Shown here in pieces: positions 36,689 through 48,536 of a stretch of 64,000 bases of DNA. The notes beneath the pieces are model-generated. The model ran no database searches. It had not been told where the DNA came from and saw only the letters and a list, made by a program, of their open reading frames with translations. A program made the translations under genes and the position numbers. The DNA lies in contig WIXG01000104.1 of NCBI GenBank assembly GCA_009869945.1, positions 1-64,000 of the forward strand, given 5' to 3'. This DNA is from Mesaphorura yosii. Lineage: Eukaryota; Arthropoda; Collembola; Poduromorpha; Tullbergiidae. Position 1 is the first letter of the stretch. The number at the start of each line of letters is the position of its first letter.

Positions 36689-39147
36689 TTAGTTCGGCTT
36701 GAGCTTCTTCTTTGGTGGTTCCGCAGGTTTTGCGAAATTATTCAATCTTTGCTCAGCGGGAAGAGTGTTTGGAGGTCTTGACGGGTTGCTGCTGCTACCG
36801 TCGTTTTTCTTTTTGTGCGTGCTTTTTCTATGCTTCTTGACGCTACTCCTGTCGAGGGAGGCATACTCACACATGTCACACTGATACAATACTGAATTTT
36901 CTCCACTGGCCGTGGGGTGGGCTGGAGCTAGGACAGTGGCATCAGCATTCTCCGCCGGCACCTTGATGTGTTCTACTGGTGCGATACTTGACGACGACGA
37001 GTCTGACTCTCCTCTTTTGTGGACCACTCGACGGTGAGTTTTTACCTCATTTTTGCTGTAGGATTCGAATTGACAGCGGCCACACTGGTAAAGTGTCTGC
37101 TCCGTGTTATCGTCGGGTATATCGTCCAATAGGCTAACGCACGGGGCTACAGTCTCTGCAGTTGAGGTAGTAGAAGGTGGGTCAGCCAGTCGATCACTTC
37201 GGCCCGACACTGAGTTCTGGTTCGGATTGCTACCGGCGCCACCGCCGCGCCTCTCAGATCCTTCAGTTGCGACTGAAGTAGCGTCATTATTTTTAAAATG
37301 TTCGTTTCTACGATGATTACGAATCTCTGTCGCGGTTACAGCGATAAAATCACAGATATTACACAAGTGGACATGATTGTGCGTGGAATGCTCGGCGGGG
37401 AGTTTCTGCAGAACTATTTTCGCATGAGGAGGCGGTGACTTTTCGCGATGAACTCGACGGAAGCAAAACAATGAGGATTCAATTCTTTGAAGTCCTTGCC
37501 TTGGACCCAGAAGCACGTCCGAATTGCTAATTAATGAAAGCGCCGACAGAAACTCAGATTTGGCAAGCGGCTCTTTGGTTTTCTCCCAGACACGAATTGC
37601 ATCAAGTCTTTTGCTGAATGTTACTTTCTTCTTTTTAGACTCCTTCTTCTTGGTCTTAACGACATGCTCTTTCGGTCGATTACTCGTAGATAATACATTT
37701 TGCGAAATATTACTAAAGCTTAGTACAATACTTTCTGAAACTTTCCCACTTTCTCTGACTATGACACCGCTACTTGTTGAAGCTGTTTTCGCCTTAGCCC
37801 CAGATCCTGATGGTTCTATAGAAAGTCCTTCAGTTTTCGATACAAAAGTAATGTAGTCATCAATTTTGTCATCCGGGATTGCAGGATGCTTATCTGAGAA
37901 GTGAACCACACAAATTAAAAACCTTTATACAGCCCCAGATAACTGTAGCTAGTATTTGACTTAGTCTTACCGTCAATATGCGCTTCTATATTTCTCCTCT
38001 TTCCGGTAGTGTGGCCACATTTCTTGCATTTAAATTTTCCCTCAGAATTGCCAGGTCGAGGGCCTACTATTTTACTGTCTGTCCTTTTGGGGCTTGTCAA
38101 CCCCTCCTTATTTAACCGATTGGAGGTTGATCTGGATGATACAGATGATTGCTTCACCTTTCCACTGAGATCAGACCCTTGAGATTGTGATTCTTGACTA
38201 TCTTGAGATTGAACAGCTTCTATTATCGCCTCTGAAAAAGGTTTAGTGCATTCGTACAGACAGAGTGATGATAATCTTTATACTAAATATCGTACCCGTT
38301 TCTTCCTGAATAGTAAGATGCTTATCTAGTATGTGCTTCGAATTCAGTCGAGTGTTCAGTTTCTTCTGTGGTCTAGTGTACTCGTAATCAATTTCATAAG
38401 GTTCATACATGTTCCTTATCGGTGGCCCTCTGTACGCATACAAGCATGTCGAAGGAATGATTTCTTTCTGTTGCGTGGCAATCACTTTAGTCTTTGTCTG
38501 ATTGGAATTCTTGCCACTCTTGTCCTGAAGTTTTTGATTGTGATGAAGCTCAAATTCATGTTCCAGGCAATCTGCGAGTTTAACAAATCCTTTCTGGCAT
38601 GTCGTACACATAAAATGGTCCGGCGCAACGTGTCTTCGTCGATGTAGAATGAAGTCCGTCATTTTCTTGAATATGGCCTTGCAAACTGGGCAAAACATCT
38701 GTCGCTTTGAGTTAAGATCAACCAAGCGCTCGGGGAGCGCTGGTACGTCTTTGTCGCAATTTCGTGGAACATTTTCATATGATGGAGTGTATTCTTCATC
38801 GGAGCTTCTTTTCGCCTTCCTGTCCTTGCGATTCGACGGTGGAAACTTGTGATGCCTGGCCTTATCGTCGCCACTGCTTTCATCAGCTTCATCTGATTCA
38901 GAGTTTCTGGACTTCTTAGGAACTAAAACTCGACCAGACCTCTTTCTTGCACTCTGGCGGGTTAGTCGTATAGCAGACGCAGGATCAGGTGTCTTTTCTT
39001 CCTCTGTGACAAGAACGTAATTGACAATGATTCACGTTTTTCTAAATTTCACGAAAGTGGCCATTATAATACAGTATTCAATAACCCACCTTTTTTCTCA
39101 TCGTCATCGCTGCTTAATGTAACAATTGGAATTTCTTTACAATTCAT
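36689..39147 (-). CDS. C2H2 zinc-finger protein with six fingers and an N-terminal SIM-like motif
   Basis: Four coding exons (39147-39090, 39003-38296, 38231-37971, 37893-36689) give 743 residues. Six C2H2 fingers are seen: two near residues 124-173 (FCPVCKAIF, FMCTTCQKGF), one at about 322-345 (FKCKKCGHTT, split by the last intron), and three in the last exon (HLCNICDF, YQCGRCQF and YQCDMCEY). Lys/Arg- and Ser-rich spacers separate them, and the C terminus is basic (PKKKLKPN), fitting a nuclear DNA-binding regulator. The N terminus IPIVTLSSDDDE matches a SUMO-interacting motif, with a hydrophobic core next to serine and acid residues. I do not recognise an orthologue. The loose finger spacing recalls REST-like or insect poly-finger proteins. 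The gene is divergent from H2A.Z, 1.6 kb away. Confidence 0.85.
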
Positions 39148-40769
39148 TCTTCTTCCTACCTTTGTCTTTCCTGGATGTTAGATCGAGATGATCTAACGCC
39201 CTCTTTGCTAGCTGTCATTTGAAGCGTTTTCGTGGTTTATCATTGCAGCCACAATCGAACAACCACTCACGACCACGAATGTGGTCGCCTAATGTACGGA
39301 TTCAATGAATTAATGAACTGGAACTTCAAAATCAGCTTTCTCCTTCCTATGAGCTGTACCTGCAGCGTGTGCCACTAGATGTGAAAATCACTGGTCGAAA
39401 TTGCAATTAATTCGGAATTCACTAATTAAATGGAGGATAATTACGGGGTGACACTATACTACACGCGCTAAACACCCTAATACCTGAGGTTGTGCCCTTG
39501 CGCTGGCCTACCACAAAAAAACTCATTTTACAAATTCACTTGAGAATGCCCTTTTTACCATTCTACTACGATTCAACTTATTTGAAAGGCGCCGTTTCAT
39601 TTGTACTACTTTTGAGAGCAAATGAAACTTGTTGTATGACGCAGGGAAGAAACGACAACGCTTTGCTAACTTCGATAACTAAATGCTGATGTTGATTTGT
39701 TAGGCGTATGAAATTGACAGAATCTGCATCTACTGCTATACAGACAATATACAAATCAGCAAAGTCTTCGCAGTCGAGTTCAACTGAATCATCATAAGAT
39801 AAACATAATTGATACGGAATCGCATAAGGCATACCTTCCGCATACCATGCATGGCCATTTAACGATCCAACTCCGGCCTCAGAACCAGCGTCGCCAGCTT
39901 GAGACCATTCGAAATGGAAATGTGGAAGGACTAGCCGGCCAATTGTGCAGTCTTGTTATTACAATTAATGCGAAAACGCATTTAACTACGCAATCTCATT
40001 AGTTCGGAGTCCGGGAATAGGGAAATGAAGCACTTCAAAGTACAAAATACTTTGAAACCATACGCATCTTGTATAGTATTTCAGGACAACCCTCCACTCG
40101 AAAGCAGAATGCGCATAATAACAGAACGAAAATGGCACAGTGCAGCGTTGAATTCTGGAATTTGATACTTATCTCTACGAAATGGAAACCTGAACCTGAA
40201 TTCATTATCGATCATTGCCCAATCCAGTCTAGACCCTTGCCATGAAAGTCAACTTTTAATTACTGTGCCGTGAGAAAGACCTACAAGCTCGCTTTGGTCA
40301 GTTGGTGTCCTACCGGTTTGCCCGCTCTCCATTGCACCGTCCCGTCTCAAGTCTCTTGTTATTAGCAGTTTCAAGAGTTTCAACCCAGGCCTGAGCTGGA
40401 TTTGCTGGATAATAGTTTATGGCGTCTATTTCCCCCTGCGCTATGCAGCACAAAAATAAACTACGCTCCACCTTTCCAGTGCAGAACAAGTGCTCGCTGC
40501 CCTCCGGATTGGACTTCTGCTTGCCGCTCAACTGTAGCTTTTCGCAGCCTGTGTAATCGCTACGCTCAAAAGCGAGGGTTCCGTTCGTGTCTTTTGTCGG
40601 TTGCGAGAGAAGCGTCACTCAAACGGCTCGCTCGCTCGCATTTTACTCATCTCAGTAGTACATTCGAAGCCGTGCCGTGAGTTGTGTCTCCCGTCTTCTA
40701 CGCTCTTTTCGAGTTTTGCATTGATCTCATTCACACGTCTTCAACTTAACTCCAAACTTGATCAATAAA
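39148..40769. other. Divergent intergenic region between the C2H2 gene and H2A.Z
   Basis: It holds the promoters of two genes transcribed away from each other. The left end includes the zinc-finger 5' leader. The right end (about 40640-40769) includes the H2A.Z leader, with a TCAGT initiator-like sequence near 40650. The open frame at plus 40402-40680 resembles no known protein and I treat it as promoter-proximal chance. Confidence 0.5.
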
Positions 40770-41801
40770 ATGGTAAGTTAAATCTACTCGTAACTAGAGG
40801 AATTTGGTATCAAAAGTTAGGCCAGTTCTTTAGTGATGTGCTCCCAAAGTTTGGGCTCTCTACTCGTTGTTTTACTGCATTTAATCAGTTATTAAAGAAA
40901 ACGCTTCGCAGCGAAATTTCTCGAACTGCATTCTGTGTACATATTACCGTTGGAATTTTCAGCACACTGAAGTAACTTTTCTAAATGTGTTTCTAATTGT
41001 TTGCAGGCAGGAGGCAAAGCTGGTAAGGATTCTGGAAAATCCAAAGCAAAGGCAGTGTCACGTTCAGCCCGTGCTGGATTACAGGTCAGTACCTAGTTAA
41101 TTATGTACGTTAGAACGATTAGTTTTCGGGAGCGGGAAACCGGCAAAGTAAGTAATAAATCGTATTTTTTTGTATTCCAGTTTCCAGTCGGCAGAATTCA
41201 TAGACATCTGAAGAGCAGAACAACAAGTCATGGACGTGTTGGAGCCACAGCCGCTGTTTACAGCGCCGCCATTCTTGAATACCTAACAGCCGAGGTAAGA
41301 TTACGCTTGTTTACTTGATGCTTCCTTATCTGCCTTCCCACTGAGTTATGTATTGAGAAAGGATTTAAAGTTTATAGCCCCTTTGTTTGGCTTGCCCCAC
41401 TGCTTCGACTGTTTCCTGCTTGCAAATGAAAGAATAAACGAACGCAGACTAAATTTTCCTTAAGGCGAAATAAATTAAAAGTTGTGAGAATTTGTTGTTA
41501 ATTTCGGATTAGAGCTGAGAGCCTTCGTTAAGAGTTGTGCTGACTTGAGCTAGCTTAGAGTTTCCAAATTCCTTTCCTCGTTTGTGACCGGTAATTTCTT
41601 CTTCCTCAGGTGTTGGAGTTGGCGGGCAATGCGTCAAAGGACTTGAAAGTGAAGCGTATTACACCTCGCCATCTTCAGTTGGCCATTCGTGGTGACGAAG
41701 AATTGGATTCACTCATCAAGGCGACAATTGCTGGAGGCGGTGTGATTCCGCACATACACAAATCGCTCATTGGCAAGAAGGGAACTCAGAAGCCAGTTTA
41801 A
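40770..41801 (+). CDS. H2A.Z: Histone H2A.Z variant
   Basis: Four coding exons (40770-40772, 41007-41084, 41181-41294, 41610-41801) give 128 residues, the usual H2A.Z length. The first coding exon holds only the ATG, followed directly by the donor GTAAGT. H2A.Z hallmarks are present: [11 protein letters not shown] at the N terminus, [19 protein letters not shown], the acidic-patch region with [21 protein letters not shown], and the tail [12 protein letters not shown]. The histone replaces H2A in nucleosomes at promoters and enhancers, deposited by SWR1/SRCAP-type remodellers. It lacks the SQ-phi phosphorylation motif fused to the Drosophila H2Av tail. Introns make it a replication-independent, polyadenylated variant gene. 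It converges with WASP. Confidence 0.98.
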
Positions 41802-41958
41802 GGATTGTTTAATACCCCTAACGTCTGAAGTTACTTTATGAGCAGAGTTTCTGTTTAAAAAATTTAACTGTTCGTCTTTTGACCTCTTGTAGCATAATTG
41901 CAATTGCAAACTTTTTTACGTTCATAAATCTGAAGTAAACAGAAAGCAGTTAAGCACT

Positions 41959-41964
41959 AATAAA
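41959..41964 (+). terminator. Polyadenylation signal for H2A.Z
   Basis: AATAAA about 160 bases after the stop codon; a second AATAAA lies near 42075. Use of poly(A) signals rather than a histone stem-loop is normal for H2A.Z. Confidence 0.6.
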
Positions 41965-42230
41965 ACTTCAATAACAATTCTAGCTAAGACTTCTTTTTTA
42001 TACTAGTGTACGTGTATAATAGAGAATTGTAATGACGGGTGAAGTATTTTCGTATTTCATGTTCGTGTAATTCTGAATAAATTATCTCATTCGTCGTCGT
42101 TGATGACATGTAATCTTGATCCGAATTGGGTATTCATCTCAATTGCAAAGATTTCACTCTTCACTGGCCCCCAAAATTGAGAAATTAGGAGACTGCAATG
42201 CATGGATTAAAACGATTCATTAACTTTGGT

Positions 42231-42236
42231 TTTATT
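42231..42236 (-). terminator. Polyadenylation signal for WASP
   Basis: AATAAA on the minus strand, 314 bases past the WASP stop codon, facing the convergent H2A.Z 3' end. Confidence 0.5.
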
Positions 42237-42549
42237 CTAAGCAACTTGGTATTAACTAACGTTAAGAAGCGTTAATTTTCGAAAATTACACAAATGCGCT
42301 ATCACATAATTTTCGTTATTTCTTACAACTGAACAGATTCTTCTCCTTTGTGGTCTAGTTATCAGAGCTAGGCGTCCTTCTTATTACTTGTGACTTGTTT
42401 AATTAGTTGGAGACAGGAATCGATATGTCTTTGTCTTCGTAACCTCGAGCCCCACAATCCCGAACCAGGACCCACGCAAGACACAGCCACAAATTCTAAA
42501 TTCTACATGCAAATTTGCTAAAAATTCGAGTGCCTAAAATCACGAGATT

Positions 42550-44823
42550 CTATTCCCATTCATCTTCATCATAGACGTCATCCTCTTCTTCCCCAGAACT
42601 CGATGAGTCAGGGTTTATTGCACGTGAACGTTCGGCTAGAGCTCTGGCTAAAGCACCTGCGAGGCCATCCATCGCATCCGCGGGAGGAGGAAGCTTGGCC
42701 GTTTCTGGCACCTGTGAAACATTTAACGTGTCATGAGCATGATTAAGTACAAGCTCATCTTAAACTGTTTGAGGAAACCTTTTTCAAATCAACCCCAGTC
42801 TTTATCTGGTCTAAACAATCCGATAGAGTCCCCGATGGTTTCTTCACCATTTGCTCCGGATCAATTTTCTGCAGATATTAGAAAGAAAGGAGTAGATGAG
42901 GAATTAGTCATCGACCATACGAGTTTAGGTTTTTACCTTGAGTGAAACTCCTTTCTGAATTTGCTTCATCAGGGCAGATCTGTCGTCTTCCACTGGTGGC
43001 ATGTGTTTGGCATTTGGACTTCCAAACCCGGAATCGCCTTCTCCATAATCTCCATTCGTTGGCATCTGCGGCGGAGGCGGTGCAGAATTCGTGGGAGGCG
43101 GAGGAGGTGGCGGAGGAACGTGTGCACCATTGCTGGGCGGGGCCGCCTGCTGGTGGAAATTGGAAGTGCTTCGACTAGGTGGAGCAGGCGCTTGCCCAGG
43201 ATACGTCGACGCTGGTGGAGGAGGAGGAACTGGTCGCGATGGTGGAGGAGGCGGTGCTGCCGGTTTGCTCCCTGTTGAGTGAATCGAAGGAAAAGATGGG
43301 TGGCGAACAGGTACTGGCGGTGGTTCCGACGTTGAGAAAGGTGGTGGTGGCAGTGGAGGAGCATGGCCGACCTCCTTCTTGACTGCTTCTGCTCCTCCGT
43401 GCTTCTCGATGAAACTGAATAGACAAATTAGAAAATACGAATTGTGCGAAAAGCCCACGTTAGCTTCAACTGTTTGCGTAACATGTAAAATGTGCCTTAC
43501 TTGTAGATGAACTGACGCGTCCCTTCATCCTCCAACTCATTGTGGGAAATGCCAACCTTCTCGAAAAATTTCTGAAAGTCGTGGTCAACCCCATCTAAGT
43601 CGAACCCTCGATTTGGATCCCAGCCCACATGCTGAATATGGCGAAAATCCATCGGAGTGCCGATGTCCTCCTTCCTCAACACCTTCTTGTTCTTGTCTTT
43701 GCCTTTGCCTTTCTTGACGGGCGGCCTCGCTTGAAGCTGGTACGTCACGGCGGGGACTGCGGGAGCGGAAGTTCCATTAGGGTACTTGTGAGAGATATTA
43801 GAATGCACCATGTTCACACTGTTATTCGCCAAGCCGTGTGCGGCGTGCTGCTCGAGATTACGGGAGTTGCGAGCTGAAGAAAGCACAAAGCAATGATTAG
43901 TCACAGTTGCATTAATCCACACGGTGTTTGCAAAAACAAATCTCAAAATGCCAACAGGGCAAAAGCACGAGGCTGTCAGTCACGATTCGGAGAGCGTTGC
44001 ATTGGATTGCAATAATGAATTGTCTAATTTCTAGAAACGAAGACTTTTAGTAGCTGATTGAGAAAAGTGACACTCCACGGCTTCGCTTATAAAATTGCAA
44101 TGGCACTCTGTTGTGTTTTGTTGAGTGTACATAACATTGACCGACCAAACGAAGCAGTCATATGGGCTCTGCTCCAAATTCTCAAAACTTAATTAGGAAC
44201 CGTCCTGGTTTACTTACCTTTTCTTTGTCGTTTGGATTCCAGCTTATTATCCAGAGCCTCTTTGTAATTTGCGGCTTCCACGCGGTCTGCGAAGTTGATT
44301 CCAATCGTTTGATTCTAGGAAGCATGCGTTCAATGAGTTTGAAGTTTTTCCGTATGAATTGCTGGAGTATGAACGACTTACATCTCCTTCGAAGGTGAGA
44401 AACCAGGCTAGTGGCATCTTGTACTCAAATTGGTTGTAAATCTCCTGACGGAAGACCATATTTTTGGTCCTCAGCGAGAACAGTTGAATGAAATACGATC
44501 TCTTCATTGTGTCCCGAACTAGACAAAGTACGCCCGTGTCTTTCAACTGCCACCGCGTAGTATCTGACGTTGGAACCAATACTTGAGCCACGGCAGTCGC
44601 TAATGTCTGAGTTAAAACAAAGATCAAGTTAGATTTAGTATGATGAGTAAATGCAGTGGGCGAATCCGATGTTGCGAAATACCTGTCTGCCTTTTCCCAG
44701 GATGTCAAATATGCATTGATTCTCTTCAGGAGATAACAAGAGGGACTTCTTATTTTCTGGATTCTGTCTTCTCTTCATGACAGGAGCGTTGTCCGGAATT
44801 GGGGGCTGAGATGGATACGACAT
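42550..44823 (-). CDS. WASp: Wiskott-Aldrich syndrome protein (WASP) homologue
   Basis: Seven coding exons (44823-44683, 44606-44382, 44314-44218, 43873-43501, 43414-42937, 42868-42779, 42711-42550) give 521 residues. Order: WH1/EVH1 domain at about 30-154 (binds WIP); Lys-rich basic stretch KKGKGKDKNKK; CRIB/GBD at about 224-295 (EDIGTPMDFRHIQHVGWDP, then FIEKHGGAEAVKKE) that binds Cdc42-GTP; proline-rich region; one WH2 motif at about 422-438 (DDRSALMKQIQKGVSLK) binding actin; central helix (LSDCLDQIKTGVDLK); and acidic tail ending DEDEWE that activates Arp2/3. It drives branched actin assembly under Cdc42 control. A single WH2 makes it WASP-like rather than N-WASP-like. The gene appears complete and intact. 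Confidence 0.97.
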
Positions 44824-46886
44824 CTTGAAATTGCTCGAGTTGTAAAAAATCACGTCTCCTTCAAGATGAGATTCTTGAACTTAAATCGCAGGACCTGTCA
44901 GAGTGTAGACAACCATATCAATATTAATAATCCATTACAGTACGCCTATATACTCGCTTTGCCTACTGTACTGAGAGAGATAAGCTTCTGTTGTTATCGG
45001 TCATGAAACTGTTGCAATAATTCTAATGTAATCAAGAATCAACTCAGGCATTTGAAAAAAATAGCTCCAAGAACTATCATAAACACTACAGCTAAGTTGA
45101 TATATGTTCAAGAGTATAAACGTTGCACGAACACAACGACGCGACGTGTAGATTCCAAAGCCCAGCCCAGCCAAAAATTAACTATTTGCAATTTTGAGAT
45201 TCATAATTATAACAGACTCAGCTTCTAAACCTCCCACTTCCACCGGGCAAGGCAAGGCTCAAGTGCTATTTCTAGCCACTAGTGACTAATTATGTCATGA
45301 ATCATGACTCACGGGTGAAGTGACCTACCAGTTGATCACCAGCACGAGAAACTTCCAAATCGCACTCTGTCTGGACTGGACTCGCTGCTCCCGAATATCA
45401 CAATTCACGAATGGCTTGATCCAGTGTTGTCACCAGAAGATCTGGATTTGTTACTTGTTATGAATTCTGCTGCTTGCCATGATTTAATTTAAGACTGCAG
45501 TGCAGGTACACAATTTTCCAACTTCAATTACGATTATGATGAATGTGCTACGCGTATGCGTTAAGCGTGCGATTTCGAAACGAATCACGACTGACTAATG
45601 ATTTAGATCAATGCGTTAATCGTTTAAGTGCGTAGGAGGTGAAGGGGTTATTACTAGTGAATGCAATGCTGGGAATATTCCTACTTTCATTAGCCACAGC
45701 ACAGTGTTTGACTGACTTGACAGAGTATAAACTAATACAACAAATTATTATCACAAATGCAAATAGACTTGACTCGACTTGGGAGTTAACTCTTTTCCTT
45801 TATTATTGCGGCAGCGGCAGCAGCAGTTGTGGGATTCTCATTATATAATGAAGATGGTGATGCTGAATATGTTTAACAATTTATGACGAATCGTAAGATA
45901 CAAATACTCAAATACTACATGCATTCGAATTTTACTATCATATTGCCACTTGCCACTTCTCACACGGTGACTGCTAAGAAATGAAGTTGCACTTGCACCA
46001 CCACCACCACAAACTAAACATTGCAGGCTCGCCTCGGCTCTCCTCAAAGAACTTTTTTCTTAGCAGTTGTTCAGTTAGGAGAGGAAAAGAAGCACGCAAC
46101 CTGCAAAGCTGTTGAAGTAAAGGGAGACCTCTTCGTAGAGAATCGCGAATGCAAGAAGACGACGCAAAACAAATGCAACTCGAATCTTCGCAATCAATCT
46201 AACCACTTTCATGCAAGATGCAAGAGAACGTATGATTACGATTACATCATTAAAATTAAGCGGTTAAGACTTTACACTTTGTGTCACCGGCTTGACCATC
46301 GTTCACCGTGAAGTGAGGATTCGAATTCGTCGTAGAGTAGAGATCATGATGAAATTGGCAAGCATTTGTGTGAAACCGTTTTGAAACCAGATGGAAAGAT
46401 GATTTGAAGCGAAAATGAGCTCTTTAAGCGAAGATGACGGTGGTTTGTGAGGAAGATGTGTTTTACATATTCACTAAGGCGTCAGTAGAGCAATTCCCTG
46501 TAATGAAGTTGTAATTTCTGGTTTCTGGTAATTTCTTTTCGAATCCTCGAATCTTGAACTTGATCCTTAAAAATGTCACCTTGCTAGTATGAATGAAATG
46601 CTCATTTACATGCACGCACAGTTAAATAGGATTATTACTACTACAACTACTACTACGTATCATCTTTTATGCCTATTACGAAGAGGATGACAATAATGAC
46701 AATTATAATCAGATTCGTGTTATAAACTACTTGAATTAACAGCGAGGCGAACGACCACTAAACTAAACTATGAAGCGACCGCTATGGCGAAGATTTCAGT
46801 TCAAAGCCTCCTACATCTTCTTTTCTTCCTGATGTTTGATGTACCTTTCGAAACTTTCGATCTTGGTGGCTGGCTGATTGAGGGAC
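44824..46886. other. Spacer between WASP and the RING gene
   Basis: It contains the WASP promoter and 5' leader on the left and the RING gene 3' flank on the right. Short plus frames at 45639-45848 and 46021-46311 are not recognisable and lack coding-like features. I see no RNA gene or repeat of note. Confidence 0.45.
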
Positions 46887-46892
46887 TTTATT
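46887..46892 (-). terminator. Polyadenylation signal for the RING gene
   Basis: AATAAA on the minus strand begins 29 bases after the stop codon at 46921, implying a very short 3' untranslated region. Confidence 0.55.
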
Positions 46893-46920
46893 ACTGCTGC
46901 TGTTGGGACATGTCGTGTGG

Positions 46921-48536
46921 CTACCCTTGCTCTTGGTCGTCAAGCCTTTCTTGCTGGGCTGCTGCAACCCGATTTTGATGTTCCCCACCGAGATTATGAT
47001 GCGTATGAGGTGGAGGATAATTGCAGCACTTGCAAAGGGCCGCCTGCGCTTGCGCCGACGTAGACGCAGTATGCTCGTTGTGCTGAGACCTTTCGTCATT
47101 TATGATGATAGTCTCGATATTCGGGCGCGGTCCACCGTGCCCTTGCTCCTCGAAAGAACTCGCCTTTCTTTTTGGAAAATTACTCCCTTCGTAGCGTTCA
47201 AGTGTTGACAACGAGTTGACAGCTTTCGGAGTCGGTTCATCCTGACCCGTCGGTCTATGAAAGGGGATTTGAATGGAAAATGGTGGCTGCTGCTTGACCG
47301 GTTCACGAATGAAAGGGCTTGGGTAGTACTGCACATTGTCCATGCGATGCACATTGTTGCCTGACAGGATCAGAATCATCGGTCGTAATCTGCATGGCAT
47401 TTTGCTTTTGCGTTCTGGTTAAGTTATACCTGAAGAACCGCTCACGGGCACTCTGGACGGGGCTCCCATTTGCCAACTTGGCGTGCCCCACATGCTGCTC
47501 GATGAAGACGGTGCAGGCGGAAGAAGCTTCACTGGAGAACGACACATGTCCATACCTCGTTCTTCTGCGAAAGAATTTCCGCCCTGGGAATGCGATTTCA
47601 GGTCTTGCGGCTCATGCACGTTCCGTGGAATCGACTGAACCTGGGACAGTGGCTCCGACGATCTTTCCGGGATCACAACGTTCTGTTTCGAAAAAGGTCT
47701 CTCCCTTCCATCGTTCACGTTCATCTCCAAAGATCTCCTATCCAATGGACCACTCCTCTGCAAAAAATAGAGGCGCAAATAAGATGGAATATTCAAGAAC
47801 AACGCAAGACTGTATTTAGTATGGGTTACTTGTGCCAGTTTATTGCTCGATGAAGGCAGCACTTGATCGATGTTGACAACCTTCCCGTCCATCATAAATA
47901 TGACGTCACTGCTGACTTTCGTCACTGGTGAACTGTCTCTCTCCCGAACACGAGCGTCCAGCACATCATCAGCTTCCAAAAGAGTTCTATACTTCGACCA
48001 ACATTTAATTTAGTGACCACAAAGAAGAATGCCGTAATTATATTTATCGCCACCGCAGGGAGCGAGCGTCACCTTTGGACATCAATCGAGTAGGATTGTG
48101 GCAAAGGGTGACTTCCAGCTTGGGTTTGAGACAGAATTCGATCCAATCTGTCCTGAACGAAGGTCCGGACAACGTCGCCACTGCCGCAAGCGCCTGATCT
48201 CAATGAAATTGTCTCCTGACGGGACTCGCGGGTGACTTGCTGAGGAGGAGACGAACTTCGTTTGAAGGGAATTGGGTGGAGGGTAATAAGGCCGGTCTCC
48301 TCGTTCAGCTCGTATCGGCAGCATGGACAGATTGGTCTAGATTGCATTTGCATTTGATTGAACAATACAATTACCGCCTGGACAATGCGTGGAGGAGTCG
48401 GAACGAACCTGTTTTCCAAATCCTTCTCCTCGAAATACGTATTCACGCAAATGCTATGGTACAAATGCCCGCACGGAGTGGCCACCAATGACTGAGCCGC
48501 TGTCATGAGTCCATGGCACAGATTGCACGCGAACAT
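46921..48536 (-). CDS. RING-finger protein, unassigned (probable E3 ubiquitin ligase)
   Basis: Five coding exons (48536-48409, 48336-48073, 47986-47830, 47757-47430, 47360-46921) give 438 residues. The RING finger opens the protein: C4, C7, C22, H24, H27, C30, C46 and C49, a C3H2C3-type ligand set with spacing like TRAIP/NOPO. The first intron splits it between ENR and PICPCC. The rest is low-complexity Ser/Pro/Gln sequence without the long coiled coil of TRAIP. The C terminus has a second cysteine cluster (LCKCC, residues 402-405) followed by HTHH, and a SIM-like patch ETIIINDE at about 375-382. RING proteins usually recruit E2 enzymes for ubiquitination; the substrate is unknown. The last acceptor is inferred (CTGTCAG then GCAAC) because the nearer AG breaks the frame. 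I do not recognise an orthologue. Confidence 0.8.

Noticed and set aside
47360-47400. Nearer splice acceptor (CCATGCAG) for the last RING-gene exon
   Set aside because: Joining there puts a stop codon in frame within five codons; the acceptor CTGTCAG at 47361 keeps the frame open.
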